A stretch of 64,000 nt of DNA from Leptobrachium leishanense (GCA_009667805.1 CM019064.1:78428400-78492399); one strand, 5' to 3'. Positions 47,310 to 58,701 are shown, counted from the first letter of the stretch. Notes: a model not told the origin generated them from the letters alone. Translations and numbers: made by a program.

Positions 47310-48215
47310 TGGCCCTTTTGTTGGTACTCCATTTTCTTTATATACGTACGTCTACAGCTTATTTTCCTTTTTTCTTTCGACTTTAGATGTAGCAAATATA
47401 TTTATCCCTCCCCTTCATGTATTATTATATAATTTTACAGCATCTCCTTCCTATCCAATTAGAGGAATTATATATAGGTGTGATAGACTGTGGTTCATTA
47501 GATGCATTACATGATTATACCCATTCATCTATATACATGTGCACATATATGTATATATTATACAAGTTTATATTTATCTCCTTCCTATCTAATTAGAATA
47601 ATTGTATTTAGATGTGATAGACAGTGGTTCACTAGCCCCTCCCCCCCTTTTTTAATAATTAGCATTTTATATCCAGTGTTTAGAATAATATATAATATGC
47701 AGAACTCCCCATTTTAGGATAATCACATAGACCTTTTCCTTTAAATATATATTTTTTATTTTTAATTCTTTATGGGCATGTGTATTCTCTTAGCTGGCAT
47801 ATGGTACATATGTTCTTATTGATGCTAATGACAATATGTGTTTTTAATATAATGGGTTCTGTATATGGTCCCATTTCTTCATATATGGTTTGGACATTGA
47901 GCACAGAGTTACTGTGTTATTCTGATACAGTGTGCCCCTTTGTGGACTTGCGATGCATACACAGAGGGACATTTATCTCCAGGCTTCATGTATTTTGTTT
48001 GTTGCCTATTTGAGCAGCAGTGTTTTTTTATTTACTTCCTTTTCCTGGTTGTCAGTGAGGTTTTTTTTTTTGTTTTTTTTTGTGTTTACTCTGTCAGGTG
48101 ATTACTGCAAAGCACCTCTGGGTAATAAACCGGATATGAAATCACAGAGGTCACACAACAGGATGCAGGAAGTCTTACGTTGTTCTTGTGGTTCACATAA
48201 TCCCATGAAAGGACT

Positions 48216-48224
48216 ATAAAAGAG
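48216..48224 (+). promoter_or_regulatory. TATA-like box upstream of the hammerhead-like motif
   Basis: CTATAAAAG lies about 65 bp upstream of the hammerhead-like fold in the 3' repeat region of the Penelope-like element. It could serve as an internal promoter if the region was repeated head to tail. This is motif-level evidence only. Confidence 0.3.
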
Positions 48225-48282
48225 GACTTTTTTACTTTTGCTCCTGTTTGGAGATTTTTTTGGACAATAGTGCACCTAAATA

Positions 48283-48325
48283 TACCGACTGAGGAAGGCT
48301 GTTAATGCCGAAACGCGTCTCGGTA
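48283..48325 (+). ncRNA. Hammerhead ribozyme-like motif of the Penelope-like element
   Basis: Stem I pairs TACCGA (48283-48288) with TCGGTA (48320-48325), six perfect pairs. The core CUGAGGA (48289-48295) fits CUGANGA. Stem II pairs GGC (48297-48299) with GCC (48307-48309). GAAA follows (48310-48313), then a minimal stem III CGCG and the cleavage triplet GUC (48317-48319); self-cleavage would fall after 48319. Very short stem III is a known property of hammerheads in Penelope-like elements. One extra A (48296) between the core and stem II departs from the consensus, so activity is uncertain. Confidence 0.6.
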
Positions 48326-49186
48326 ACGCATCTGTCCATTTTTTAATATGCAATAAATTTTTTAATTAATTTTTTAATAAATTTTATATGGTTTATATTC
48401 TGTTGACTACTCTCCTTGGATATATACTTGCCACCGCTTGGAAGCTCCTGATATCTGGCCCTCAGACGGTTGAGAAGAGGTTCTGGGTATCCACCATAGT
48501 GTACCTGACGCTGTATTGAGTGAGCCTGTGTGGAAGAGGCTCCATATCTGGTGAGTTCAATACATTATCACCTCTTTTTTATCATAATACGGTAATATAC
48601 TATGGGAGCGCTGTCTATTATCTTATTGTAGCCATCGCAACCAGAGTTGAAGATTTAAGAAGGGATACGCCACCCTCTATATGGCTGGAAGCTCCTAAAC
48701 CTAGAGCCAGGGATTTTTTGGGCTCTTATAAATGTGAGTTTCCATATTCCTACGAGTGATTTATTTGCCATATTTAATTGGGATTTTCTGCACGATTATT
48801 TCTTCATTTTTTCTCTCCCCTCCAATTTTTTTCTTTTTTTTTCTTTCTCTCACTTTTTTCTCCTTTCTGGCTATCCTCTCCACTATTGAGAGACGGCAAG
48901 AGATACACAGACCAAGAAAGGAGGACTATATTTGTGCATCGCTTGAACATAAAGAGAAGTAAATTTTAAGGAATTTTCCCACTGGTATTCATACTGTTGT
49001 ACTGGATATCATTGAATTTGCACATTTTGCACAGTCGGACACTGTTGCACTTTATAGACTCTCTTATACTCATCGCACTGCTGGAATTTTATATATTGTT
49101 GCACTTTACTGTGTTCTATGGCACATTGCACTTTTATATGTGTACATTGATTGAATATTTGTCACCTTAAGATTGAAGCACTTTAA

Positions 49187-49613
49187 GGCTAGGGTCAGAC
49201 GAAAGCATTTTTCCCCGCGAACGTGAAAAAGTGCGTCCGAACACATTGACGTATTTTTTCACGGAATGCGCAAAAACGGTCAGACGACGCGCATTTTCGG
49301 GCGTGATTTTGTACGGATCGTCAATAAAACTCTTTTTGCGTCTGGACGTTATGTAGGCTGGACATTAGCAGCGTCTGACATCTCCTAATCACGCAAACAC
49401 GCCGCTATGCCGCAGCTGCGCACTCAGTACGTCAGTACTAGCGGTTCAGCGTTCTCAGAAAAATGCGTTCAAATTCCACTTGCGTTGCACGGCCAGACTT
49501 TTGTGCGGCCGTACATCGTATATTGGCCGTCATTGGCCGTCATCTGCTGCTAGTGCGGCCGTAATTATGTGCGCCAGAACGCACGTAAAAAGTGCGCTGG
49601 TCTGACCCCAGCC
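49187..49613. mobile_element. GGTCAGACGAG-family MITE, copy 4 (third subfamily)
   Basis: The ends GGCTAGGGTCAGACGAAAGC and the inverse of GGCTGGGGTCAGACCAGCGC are flanked by TAA on both sides (49184-49186, 49614-49616). It interrupts the 3' part of the Penelope-like element. Internal words GTGCGTCCGAACAC and CATTGGCCGTCAT differ from the other subfamilies. Confidence 0.9.
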
Positions 49614-49896
49614 TAAGACTGAAGCACTTTATGTTTGATATACCTCTTTGTTGAAGTCTACCTTTAAATCTATTTTTGATGCGCTACAAAGGTTCTATCT
49701 ATAATTTCATTTTTGGTTAATGCAGATTTTGGTTGTTTTTCTGTATATTGCGCTTACCCCTTTGGGCAGCATCTCACTACTTATTAGTTATAATTTAACT
49801 ACTTCATAACACTATATTAATCTGGTTTATAAATAGGCGTCTGCGCTGTATGAGATATATATATATATCTCTTTCTTCTTTTTTATCATAACATTT

Positions 49897-50299
49897 ATTT
49901 GAAACATGGGATGTGAAGTTAATAATGAAATTTGGGGTAAAATAGACATTTTGCACAAATTGTTATTCTAAGATAGTTCAAAAATTTAAATAATGTTAAT
50001 TTGCTCAATTTTAATTTTTCCTGTATTCGTTTATCCATTTCAGAAATATTGTTGAAATGTAAGATTCTGAGCTCTTCATGGTGTCCCTTATTTTACACAA
50101 TTTTAAACGGGGTCTGCATTATTATCATACAGGCAGAAATTGGCTTTTTGTTAGATACAGTAACCGTGTTAAAGATAAATAATAAAAATGGTCAGATCTC
50201 CTGTTTATGGGGATTTGTAGTGATAATGAGATTATTAGCAATGCAGCTTCCAAAAAATACTAATAGAATATAACAATAATATCTGTATGTGGCATAATG
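49897..50299. other. Unassigned sequence
   Basis: AT-rich with no recognised feature. Confidence 0.3.
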
Positions 50300-50760
50300 C
50301 CAGTGTATACAAATTACAGTATTTGTACTGTACAGGGATTTTCAGTATTATAACCCCCTGAATCTTATCCAGGAACAGCAGTGAGTAACCCCAGAGCTCT
50401 CTGTGTAGTCTGCCCCCTCCCTGGCAGCTATAATGCACCAGTAATCTATTTGAACATTTTGTTCCAGTGAGGATTGGGGTTACTATTTGCATATAGTTTT
50501 ATGCCTCTCCAGGGTGCTTGGAGAGACATAAAGCAAAGGATTCTGTTTCTCCACAGGGGAAACACTAATCTGGCTTTAAAAGGGTGTGAAAATGTTTTTT
50601 TGATATGCTATTGAGTGCTTTTCAATGCATTTTTTTTTTTTGAGAAAGGATTTTACCAGGAAGGATACATTGAGATTTCTATTGTTTTCAAGTATGCATT
50701 ACAATGAAAAATCAAGATAACTCAATTTTGGATGTGAAGAGGGTTAAAGATCAATGCAGT
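50300..50760. repeat. Uninterrupted copy of the old repeat seen at 3341-3458 plus 7541-7820
   Basis: The two blocks that are 4.1 kb apart at the start of the window are adjacent here. A short piece in this copy, 50647-50694, is the inverse of the SINE/LINE 3' tail (TTTTACCAGGAAGGATACAT, TTGTTTTCAAGTAT), an additional truncated insertion on the minus strand. Confidence 0.6.
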
Positions 50761-51133
50761 ATATCCTTACTTGATGAGATATTGCAGCCTGTACTTGTAC
50801 CACTCCAATGCCATGCCAGGCACGGACATTTTTAGCCCCTGCTGGTAGGACTCCACGAGGGCCGTCACACAGTGATGTAAGTCACATATTGTAAACACAT
50901 TTAAATTTAAAAAATTAGGACAGGCAATGATTACAATTTTGTGTTCAATTAATTTCGATTAATTATAATGCACATACAGATCCAACTACTTTTAGCTGAT
51001 CTGCATGCCTTGCAACTCTGCATTAGTCAGTGGTAAATGGTAAACTAGTTTCAACAATCCATGACTTTACTTCACAGTTCACACAAATACATCTTAAATT
51101 CAAACTGTAGCACTGACGTAAGTTATTATATTG
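50761..51133. other. Unassigned sequence
   Basis: Nothing recognised. Confidence 0.3.
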
Positions 51134-51320
51134 CCCCAGCTCACACATGGATATATTGCCCCAGCTCACATGGATATATTGCCCCAGCTCACTCATGGAT
51201 ATATTTGCCCCCCAGCTCACATGGATATATTTGCCCCCAGCTCACACATGGATATATTTGCCCCAGCTCATACATGGATATATTTGCCCCCAGCTCACAC
51301 ATGGATATATTTCCCAAGCT
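51134..51320 (+). repeat. Tandem repeat, about 23-28 bp x 7
   Basis: Seven units of CCCCAGCTCACACATGGATA followed by TATTTGC or TATTGC, differing by small deletions. Open frames through the array are by-products of it. Confidence 0.95.
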
Positions 51321-51329
51321 CTCACCTCC

Positions 51330-51648
51330 TGCCGTCGCGTGCTTTGCGTCGCGTGCTTTGCTCTCTACGAGCGTCCATCGGCATGAAGCTTGGCCGCTCA
51401 CCTAGGGAACCACCTGACCAGTCGCATTCTCGCAAGAACCCGGAGTTCACGTGAACTCAGCGATCTCGCGAGAACGCAGCTGGTCAGGTGGTTCCCAAGT
51501 GAGTGGCCAAGCTTCATCCCGGCAGACGCTCAAAGGGAGGAAAGCACGTGGCGCAAAGCACGCAACGGCAGGCGGTCGATGAAAATATATTTCATCGACC
51601 AAAGAAATTAACGATTAATCGATGAATTAATCGTTAATTTCCACAGCC
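51330..51648. mobile_element. Foldback element with nested palindromes
   Basis: The segment folds on itself around TTCACGTGAA near 51450: ATGAAGCTTGGCCGCTCACC and CACCTGACCAG on the left recur inverted at 51490-51520. Two further palindromes follow: GGTCGATGAAA and its inverse around ATATA near 51575-51601, and GAAATTAACGATTAAT with its inverse at about 51604-51641. The right edge CCACAGCCCT resembles a hAT-type end; the left end was not found. Confidence 0.65.
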
Positions 51649-51964
51649 CTAAAAAAATTGTGTCTAATAAAATTAAATACTAACACATAACTAGAGGGTG
51701 ATTCCCATCATAAGAGCCCAACTTACATTTAGCATGATAAGTGCACTTTAATGAGAACCAGAACCAATTGTTGATGACTCTCTAAGAACAATTTTATATA
51801 TTTGAAACAAATTGTTCTTTGTTTTAAATATTAAAATTTTGCATTTAGTGAAATAATAAATGTATTGCTTCAATGACACCAACAGTAGAAATAAAGTAGA
51901 GATTTTCACAAGCATATTAAGATGTGATTTTACTTTTAATCTTATGGAATACGATATCAATTAA

Positions 51965-52427
51965 CCCCTTCACTGCCAAGATCGAGATAACTTAGGAATT
52001 CAAAGGCACCATCAGGTCCTGATATCGAGTTATCTTGATCTGTAGCTCTGAAGGACAAAAGCAAATGAAATTTGTTTGCTGCAAGTGAATTTTTTTGCTA
52101 TTGGGCTGCAGAAGGTGCTCCCAACGTTTTACTCCTGTGGACATAATGCCCAAGGTGCTAAATCTGCTTAAGATCGGCTGATGAATGCCCTGACATATCG
52201 GGCTTTCAGCAGTCGATGCAGGGAACCATGAACTGCAGCTGAAAAAAGTGTAACTCCATTTGGCCAGTAGATGGCCCCATCTGCCTGCCAATTAGGTTAT
52301 TATAGTAAGGAGTACACTGGGAATATTCCCAAATATTTCTTAAAGTATAATTAATTAAAAATGATTTTTCAAACAATCACTGGTTCCTGACAATTTTTTT
52401 TTGGAAAATTACTTGGTAGTGAAGGGG
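51965..52427 (-). mobile_element. TTAA-type MITE, copy C (463 bp)
   Basis: TTAA is present on both sides (51961-51964, 52428-52431). The ends are CCCCTTCACTGCCAAG and the inverse of CCCCTTCACTACCAAGTAAT. The interior is the inverted version of copies A and B. It is the shortest undisturbed copy of the family here and gives the reference structure. Confidence 0.9.
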
Positions 52428-52606
52428 TTAAAGTAAACTGATGTTGGTCATAAGATACGCATGTACGAGCACACTTTTTACTCATGAAACTTGGCCAGTC
52501 TTTTTAATAAATCAGTAATGAAATTTTAGATTCAGAAGAAAAAAAAATGTCACTGTGCACCAGAATATTTTGTAGTATAAGGATGAATGAGATAAAGAAA
52601 TCCTAA
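52428..52606. other. Unassigned sequence
   Basis: Nothing recognised. Confidence 0.25.
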
Positions 52607-52785
52607 ACGGTGGTTCCCAACCTTGGTCCTCAGATACCCCTAACAGACCAGGTTTTGAGGATTATCTTGGGAAAATGCAGACTGAATATTACCATCAATG
52701 AGCAGCAAATCATATCACCTGTGCTGTGCTTCAGAGATCAGGCAAAACTGGCGTATTAGGGGTACCTGAGGATGAGAGTTAAACC
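52607..52785. mobile_element. hAT-type MITE (GTGGTTCCCAACC ends)
   Basis: The left side CGGTGGTTCCCAACCTTGG and CCTCAGATACCCCTA are matched on the right by GGGGTACCTGAGGATGAG and TTAAACCACTTG in inverted form. About 180 bp long, no coding frame. The target duplication could not be recognised. Confidence 0.6.
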
Positions 52786-53035
52786 ACTTGTCTGAAGGAA
52801 GGGTAGAAATTAGAGTGGAAGAGGAAATGAACCAGAAAAAAAAGAAATAAAAAGGGAAGGTGGGAAGAAATAGGTTGAGTGTAAAGAAAATGGTAGTATT
52901 GCTGTAGACCAGGCTGCGTAGTTTTCTGGGAAGCTACCACCCTACCTGAATAGGCTGCTTCCCCCAACAGTTCCCTCATCCTATAACCTCCGATCCAGGA
53001 CCTGCACCTTATTGCAATACCACAATACAAAAAGA
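52786..53035. other. Unassigned sequence
   Basis: Possibly the upstream part of the LINE fragment that follows, but I see no clear motif. Confidence 0.3.
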
Positions 53036-53400
53036 AAGTGGCTCGGTCCTCATTTTCCTACAGAGCACCGCAATTATGGAATAAACTCCCAGATGCCATC
53101 AAATCTTCCCCCAGTCTTAAGTCACTCAAGAGCTCCCTATTGACATACCGCAATACAGAATGCACCTGTAAACATGTAACATAGTGACTATATTTCCTAC
53201 ATATTTATTTTCTGTGTTAATCTGTATATTTGTGTTTTTGTTTTTAATATCTTGCATTGTATTGCTTTGTATTTCTGTAATGACTGTAAAAATGTCAATG
53301 TTCTTGAAACCAGGACATACAGTACTTGAAAACGAGAGCAATCTCAATGTATCCTTCCTGGTAAAATACTGTGCTTTGCAAGTAAATAATAAATAAATTT
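53036..53400 (+). mobile_element. LINE 3' fragment that shares its tail with the SINE
   Basis: The plus strand encodes a LINE ORF2 C-terminus (FSYRAPQLWNKLPDAIKSS and SLKSLKSSLLTYR, frame from about 53055). The 3' UTR ends with CAGGACATACAGTACTTGAA, AACGAGAG and ATCTCAATGTATCCTTCCTG (53311-53366), then an AAT-type tail. This tail is the same as the end of both SINE copies. Confidence 0.8.
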
Positions 53401-53880
53401 ATTAGGTCCATGTCAAATAAACATTTTCGCCAATGTTAGTCCCTCAAAATCATTATAAAGTGAGTGAGAGTGTTTCCAAGATAAATGTCAGTAAGGATCA
53501 TAGGAAACATTGCCAATTACTGTTTTGTTTCTTTTTTAATAATTAGCTCTGTTGAATAGTGCTTCACATAATACTGGAGCACGCCCATTCTCCAGGCTGT
53601 TTGGATCGCTACCGTTTACTTTTAATAACACCTGTAACTGGTAAAACTGACAAGTAACCTGTATTAAACACTGCAGAACATGTCTATGTTGCATAAAAAA
53701 TAGTTTTGTGTCTGCTTTAAATTGATGGTGCTTTGTCCTGAAATAAAAACAATTACGTTTACTTCATAATTATGTAGGAACAGTAGTTATATGTGTTTTT
53801 TTTAAATGTTTTATAGCCTTACTCACGTATTTAATTACGACTGCAAGATGCTTATACACGTCGGGCAGAATTCCAGCTGA
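53401..53880. other. Unassigned sequence
   Basis: AT-rich with no recognised feature. Confidence 0.3.
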
Positions 53881-53911
53881 GCCGGTAATCTGCAGCCGCT
53901 AATAGTAAAAT

Positions 53912-54300
53912 TTGTCGTTATCCATTAGTAGTTGGGTATTACCGACACTATTACAAGTGAATCTATTACAATTCAATATTAACCCCATTAAGTGGGAGCT
54001 TGCTGCTCAGGACAAAATCAAGTGGAGATCAGCTATTAAGAACGGAGCTCAATCCTATGAAACCAGCAGGGCAGCGGCAGCTGAGCAAAAAAGGCTGGCC
54101 AGGAAAGGTAGTGATATACTACTATCTTCTGCGGCTATTCACTGTCCACACTGTCAGAGACTATTTCGAGCACGAATTGGTTTGGAAAGCCATTTCCGCA
54201 CTCACCGTGACCCACCCAATTCCCTAAATGGATGACTTGACTAGATGGTCCTCGTCGATTCGACGGACGAACAAGAAGAAGAACAAGTGAATCCAAAGTA
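53912..54300 (+). pseudogene. C-terminal zinc-finger remnant of a LINE ORF2
   Basis: The frame ending at 54235 reads ELAAQDKIKWRSAIKNGAQS, then a basic helix with EQKRLARKGSD, then a C2H2-like finger, CPHCQRLFRARIGLESH followed by FRTHR. This tail resembles the C-terminus of endonuclease-type LINEs in which A-x-DR-x-WR and C-x2-C-x-R-x-F...SH-x-R-H are usual. The 3' part has GTCCTCGTCGATTCGACGGA, a short hairpin, and a GAACAAGAAGAAGAACAAG tail. The upstream RT is missing, so it is a 5'-truncated insertion. The clade is not certain. Confidence 0.65.
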
Positions 54301-54542
54301 AGTAGTCCAACAGCCCAGCCACAAAGGAAGTTTGAAGTTCGGCTGGAATAAAACAGGATTTGTTATGATTAACAGGTGGTTCCGTTATAATTAACTGCTC
54401 CCTAGTTAATCATAATGGTTTGGTAGGAATACAGCCTCATATAAACACATACATTATTAGATGGTTTATATGAAACTTTCTGCTGTGATAAATATATATG
54501 CATTGTTTGCACAGATGTTGCAGCTTTTTACTTAAAAGCTTA

Positions 54543-54869
54543 GCCAGTGTCAGACGAGTGTCTTTGAGAGTGGAAGGAACGTCCATGAGAGTGGACATTC
54601 TTGCACTCTGACGCCCGTCTGGCCACCTCGCTGAGCGCGGTTAGTGCGCTCATCGCTACAAGGCTCAATCCCCTATGGAGGATCGCGCTTTGCAGCCCCG
54701 TGCACCCCCGTTTTGATGGGGAGGCTTTCTGCACTGCCTCTTGTAGAGTGCGCAGTTTGTGCGCCCACTGCAGCATGTGACCTGCCCCTTCGAAGCATCA
54801 CAATGTTGTGACGGACGCCTGGAGGCACGTCAGTACGTGTGAACCTAGAGCGCTCGTCTGACCCTGGCC
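54543..54869. mobile_element. GGTCAGACGAG-family MITE, copy 5
   Basis: The ends GCCAGTGTCAGACGAGTGTC and the inverse of GGCCAGGGTCAGACGAGCGC are flanked by TTA on both sides (54540-54542, 54870-54872). The interior follows the copy at 42739 (GGAAGGAACGTCC, CTGACGCCCGTC) but its left internal hairpin has decayed. Confidence 0.85.
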
Positions 54870-54872
54870 TTA

Positions 54873-56324
54873 TACTTTCAGTAAGAGCCGTTAATTTGCA
54901 GCCAGATTGAGAACAACAAGATTTTCCATAATAGCTTGTTCTTCTTCGCTCGAGTTGGAATTCTGCAAAGAATGCCGGCACTCAGCCCCTGCTGTTAAGT
55001 GATTTCACTTTCGCAAAATCATTTAACATGTTAAAAAAACATTCATAAAAAAAAAAAAACTTCTTATCCTGCACTGCAGGCGCCAGTGCGATCCAGTCAT
55101 ACTGGAATAGAAAAGGAGCTCTTCAGAACAAGCCATGTTTTTCACAAATGTTTGTAAATGCACACTGCATGGCTGGTGCTTGATTTTATACAACCGTGAC
55201 AACGGGTTGGATTGAAACACCTGACCTGAATTCAATAATTAAGGACCTTTGTTCATGCAGTGTTCTCCATACTCCTATACTCTTACATAGGAATCAAATA
55301 TTATTTTTTAAATATCAAATAAAATAGGAATTGCCATCTTTTATATAGGGCTACCTCGCTGAATAAATTCTTTGGAGATGAGAAATGAAGAGCCAGATCT
55401 AAATCTGGAATTTCCAAAAACATATCCAAACTGAAGTTAACTGTAAAAGAAAAAACATTTGAATTGCAAATTACATTTGGGAGAAATTACAGGGAGCGCA
55501 GTGCCTCGATCAAGCACCTCAACCATTTGCATTTATTTACACTTACTCGCAGGCACTAGAATGTAGTTTTCATTCTGTTGTGGATTTAGCTCTTCATCTC
55601 AATACTTAAAAATAACAGAATACTTATCAATTGCTCAATAGGAAGGTCAGTATCAAGGGTTAATAACTTTATTTTATTTCTTAATATCCCCACAAGATTT
55701 GTTCAGCTTGGCATCTTTCTTAATTTATTTTAGTTCTGTATTCAGCAAATCACTGTTTTTTTTTCTGGAAGAGGTTATGGGTTGCCAAAATCTCATTTCA
55801 CAAACACCCCCCCCCCCCAATATGGATTATAAATATCAGAGAAAAATGAAAGGCAAAACACCATGGAGCTGCTTTTTCCCTTTGTAACACATACATGTCA
55901 CACTTCAAGCATTATCATTATATGGAAATAACAGTGAATTTACTGTGGAAAACTTCAGTGCACTATGGTGGATCATCTATGGTGAAACTCCAGTGAATTC
56001 ACTATTCAGGAGAGTATACTCCAGCAGAGTATACATCATTCTGTCCACTGTAGTTTCAGCATAGATTTCATCACTGTTTCGGGTGAAGTTTGTGTAGCAT
56101 TGTTTTTACCATTGTTTTCACTGTAGTTTCACCGGGACTTCAATTAAGATCGCCACTTTAAAATCTCTGTAGTATATTCATAGCCGCAGTTGACTCCTTC
56201 TACAGAAGAACAACAGTGTTACCATTGTTCAGCACTTTATACCACTTCGCCTGCCTTTGTTGAATTTTGCTTCTCTGACAAGCTGAAGGTCAGCGTAGTT
56301 GCAGCAAAGGGCTTTTTTTTAAAA
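54873..56324. other. Unassigned sequence
   Basis: No gene or element boundary was recognised. A poly(C) run of about 14 lies at 55806-55819. The region 55950-56110 has several short diverged repeats of TTCACTGTAG/CTCCAGTGAATTC type. Confidence 0.35.
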
Positions 56325-57112
56325 GTTACATAGGCTGAAAAAAAGACGTGCGCCCATCGAGTTCAGCCTTTACCACATCACCTACTGCTGTTGATGCAAA
56401 AGAAGGCAAAAAAAAAACCATTCCGAAGCGCTCGTTGAATATGCAACATACTGGGAAAAAATTCCTTCTTGATCCCAGAATGGCGTCAGATTTCTCCTTG
56501 GATCAAGAAGCTTTTACCCACATATTAAATATTATAACCCTTAATATTTAGCTTTTGCAGGAAGTCATCCAGTCACTGTTTAAAAGTCTGTACAGTCTCT
56601 TACCCAACCACCTCAACAGGCAGAGAATTCCACAGCTCTACTGTTCTCACCGTAAAATAACCCTTGCTATGCTTTAGGCCGAATTTCCTTTCGTCCAGTC
56701 TTAATGGGTGATCTCGTGTCCTGTGTATAGTCCTGTTAATGAATAGGTTTCCAGACAATGGTTGATAATGGCCCCGTATATATTTATATAAGGTTATCAG
56801 ATCCCCTCTAAGGCGCCGTTTCTCTAAACTAAACAGGCTTCTTAGTCTTTCCTCATAACTTAAATCTTCCATTGCTCTTACTAATTTAGTCGCCCGTCTC
56901 TGCACTTTTTCTAGCGCCATAATATCCTTTCTTAAGACATGTGCCCAAAATCGCACGGCATATTCAAGGTGTGGTCTTACCATTGATTTATAAAGAGGCA
57001 AAATTATGTTTTCATGCCGAGAGTGAATTCCCCTTTCAACGCATGCCAATAGTTGTATACAGTTATGGTGAACTTCAGTCAAACAATAGTGCAGCAAGAA
57101 TATCCCCTTTAG
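56325..57112 (-). mobile_element. 5'-truncated CR1-like LINE, minus strand
   Basis: The RT C-terminus is encoded at 56600-57127. The 3' UTR beyond it (to about 56325) contains the inverse of CAGCCTATGTAAC and ATCGAGTTCAGCC, a feature of CR1-like tails. A different subfamily from the one at 43260. Confidence 0.8.
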
Positions 57113-57127
57113 TCCCTTCATTAACAA
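56600..57127 (-). pseudogene. CR1-like RT C-terminal fragment
   Basis: The frame carries YKSMVRPHLEYAVRFWAHVL, LEKVQRRATKLV, LFSLEKRRLRGDLITLYKYI and VRTVELWNSLPVEVV, the same C-terminal blocks as the CR1-like copy at 43335-44789. The catalytic fingers and palm are missing because of truncation, so no enzyme activity can be expected. Confidence 0.85.
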
Positions 57128-57470
57128 GTGATTTTACATACACCACTGGCAGGACACTGTGGCTTTTTGGAAAGTCACTTACATTATACACACACACTGC
57201 TGGCCAAAAAGAGCTACTACATGTACATTGCAAGTTGGGCACTGTGTTTCTTTAGAAAAATGGTCTACAAAACTATTTCAACCCATTGGCTGTCATGTTC
57301 AATGTGTTGAACAGTTAGCGGCACATTCTGGAGTCCATTTGCAAATAACATTTGTTTGCAATAAATGAAATTACTCTGCATTGCTCCAAAATATGACCAA
57401 ACCGAGTTTACTCAATCTGGAGCTCCTGCAGGAGTTAGCAGACAAAAGACATTAAATTTATCCCGCTCTG
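57113..57470 (+). mobile_element. TTAA-MITE-like fragment
   Basis: It begins TCCCTTCATTAACAAGTGATTT, close to CCCTTCACTACCAAGTGATT of the family, and carries CCACTGGCAGGACACTGTGG and AGCTCCTGCAGGAG, both found in the variant copy at 18115-18770. The right end was not found. Confidence 0.45.
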
Positions 57471-57889
57471 TACATATTGCATAGTAGTTTCAAAGTAAAT
57501 GCGTTGCCTGTTCCTGTAGATGCTGATCTGAGAATTAAATGTAAAAATGTATAGGGATCACTGTAAAGTGGATTTATTTGATGTGGAAAAAGAAAACTAA
57601 AAACACACATACAGAGAGGGAAATGACTTACTGATTACTGTTGATCTTGCAAAAAAAAATCAAAAAAATCACCAGAGCTCCGGTGATGAATGACGATCAA
57701 AGAAACACATACAGAATAATAGGTGATCCAAATGTCATCCCAAAAGAAATCTCTGTGGACCACTAACTCCAAGAAGCATTTTGCTTTACAGTTACATAAA
57801 AAGTCATTATTCATAAATGGCTGTACTAAAGTATTTTGGTGGCTTTGTCTATACTGTCATATGGGTATGAGTATAAAGGATTGTGTTAG
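57471..57889. other. Unassigned sequence
   Basis: Nothing recognised. Confidence 0.3.
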
Positions 57890-58205
57890 ATGTTACAGAA
57901 CAGACATGTACACTTCGTTTCGTTCTGAATACAAATTCAGATGAAAATCACAGTTTTCGCGAATTTTTTAATTTCAAAAAAATGAAAAATCGGCCGTCCG
58001 AATTAGCGAATCGTCCGAAAATACGAATTGCAGTAGCATAACGAAAATAACGAAAGGAAATATCGTAACGAAAAATTACCCAAAACGAAAAAAGAACGGA
58101 ACCAAATTAATCAAAACAAATAAAAACGGGGATTTCTTTTTACATTGAAACCAATAGGATTTGCCTGATTAAACCCGTCAATCGAATCACTGAAAATCAG
58201 GGTTA
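57890..58205. mobile_element. Composite remnant of CGAA-rich MITEs
   Basis: The left half has CATGTACACTTCGTTTCG and AAAAATCGGCCGTCCGAATT, reminiscent of Harbinger-type ends such as 3462. The right half (GGATTTGCCTGATTAAACCC, AATCACTGAAAATCAGGGTT) matches the CAGGGTTATTC family near 31400 and 37550. The boundaries are unclear. Confidence 0.45.
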
Positions 58206-58701
58206 GAAATTCTAGTAAAATACAGAAGGACTGGCTTTAAAAAGTTACAACATTAAACATATACTGATATGAAAGGCAAGAAAGGAATTAACATTTTTGC
58301 ATTCGTTCAAAGGGGTTATATATATATATATTTTGTAAGTGTCATGAAAGGGAATTTGTTCGATGAATGGCTTGATTCCCACAAAAAAATTACAGATGCC
58401 GTTTTTATGACTGATAACATGTTTGAGTGCCATTTCATATTAAATGTATTGCTAAGATGCTATAATTATTGGGTGGCTCCGTTACCACCCAAAATAAAAC
58501 TACTATCCTCATGAAAAAAAATAAAACCGGCTAAAACATATATCTTGATCAAGATCTATATATTTCAATCTACAGACATATATCTGCTATTAAATACTCT
58601 AAATATATTTATATTCAGCTGAAAGATCACAGTCATTTCACTATGACTCCTAGAAATTACATGGAGAACTAAAATTATACTAGTAGAAAAAATATAAATA
58701 T
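58206..58701. other. Unassigned sequence
   Basis: An 81-codon frame at 58269-58514 has no recognised domain, and I do not call it a gene. Confidence 0.3.

Larger units (their letters stand above)
45161..49883 (+). mobile_element. Penelope-like element, 5'-truncated, with GIY-YIG endonuclease
   Basis: A 13-bp direct repeat, TATCATAACATTT, flanks it (45148-45160 and 49884-49896). The body has a Penelope-type RT, a C-terminal GIY-YIG endonuclease, a 3' region with TATAAAAG near 48217 and a hammerhead-like fold at 48283-48325. A MITE (49187-49613) lies near the 3' end. Penelope-like elements are known to be truncated and to make variable target duplications. Confidence 0.85.

Noticed and set aside
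48756..48969. Phenylalanine-rich frames of 63-68 codons downstream of the Penelope-like protein
   Set aside because: They translate a T-rich part of the element's 3' region and have no domain.
51134..51320. CRISPR-like array
   Set aside because: It is an ordinary direct tandem repeat without spacers.
58269..58514. An 81-codon frame as a host gene
   Set aside because: No recognisable motif, no splice signals and AT-rich context; chance is sufficient.
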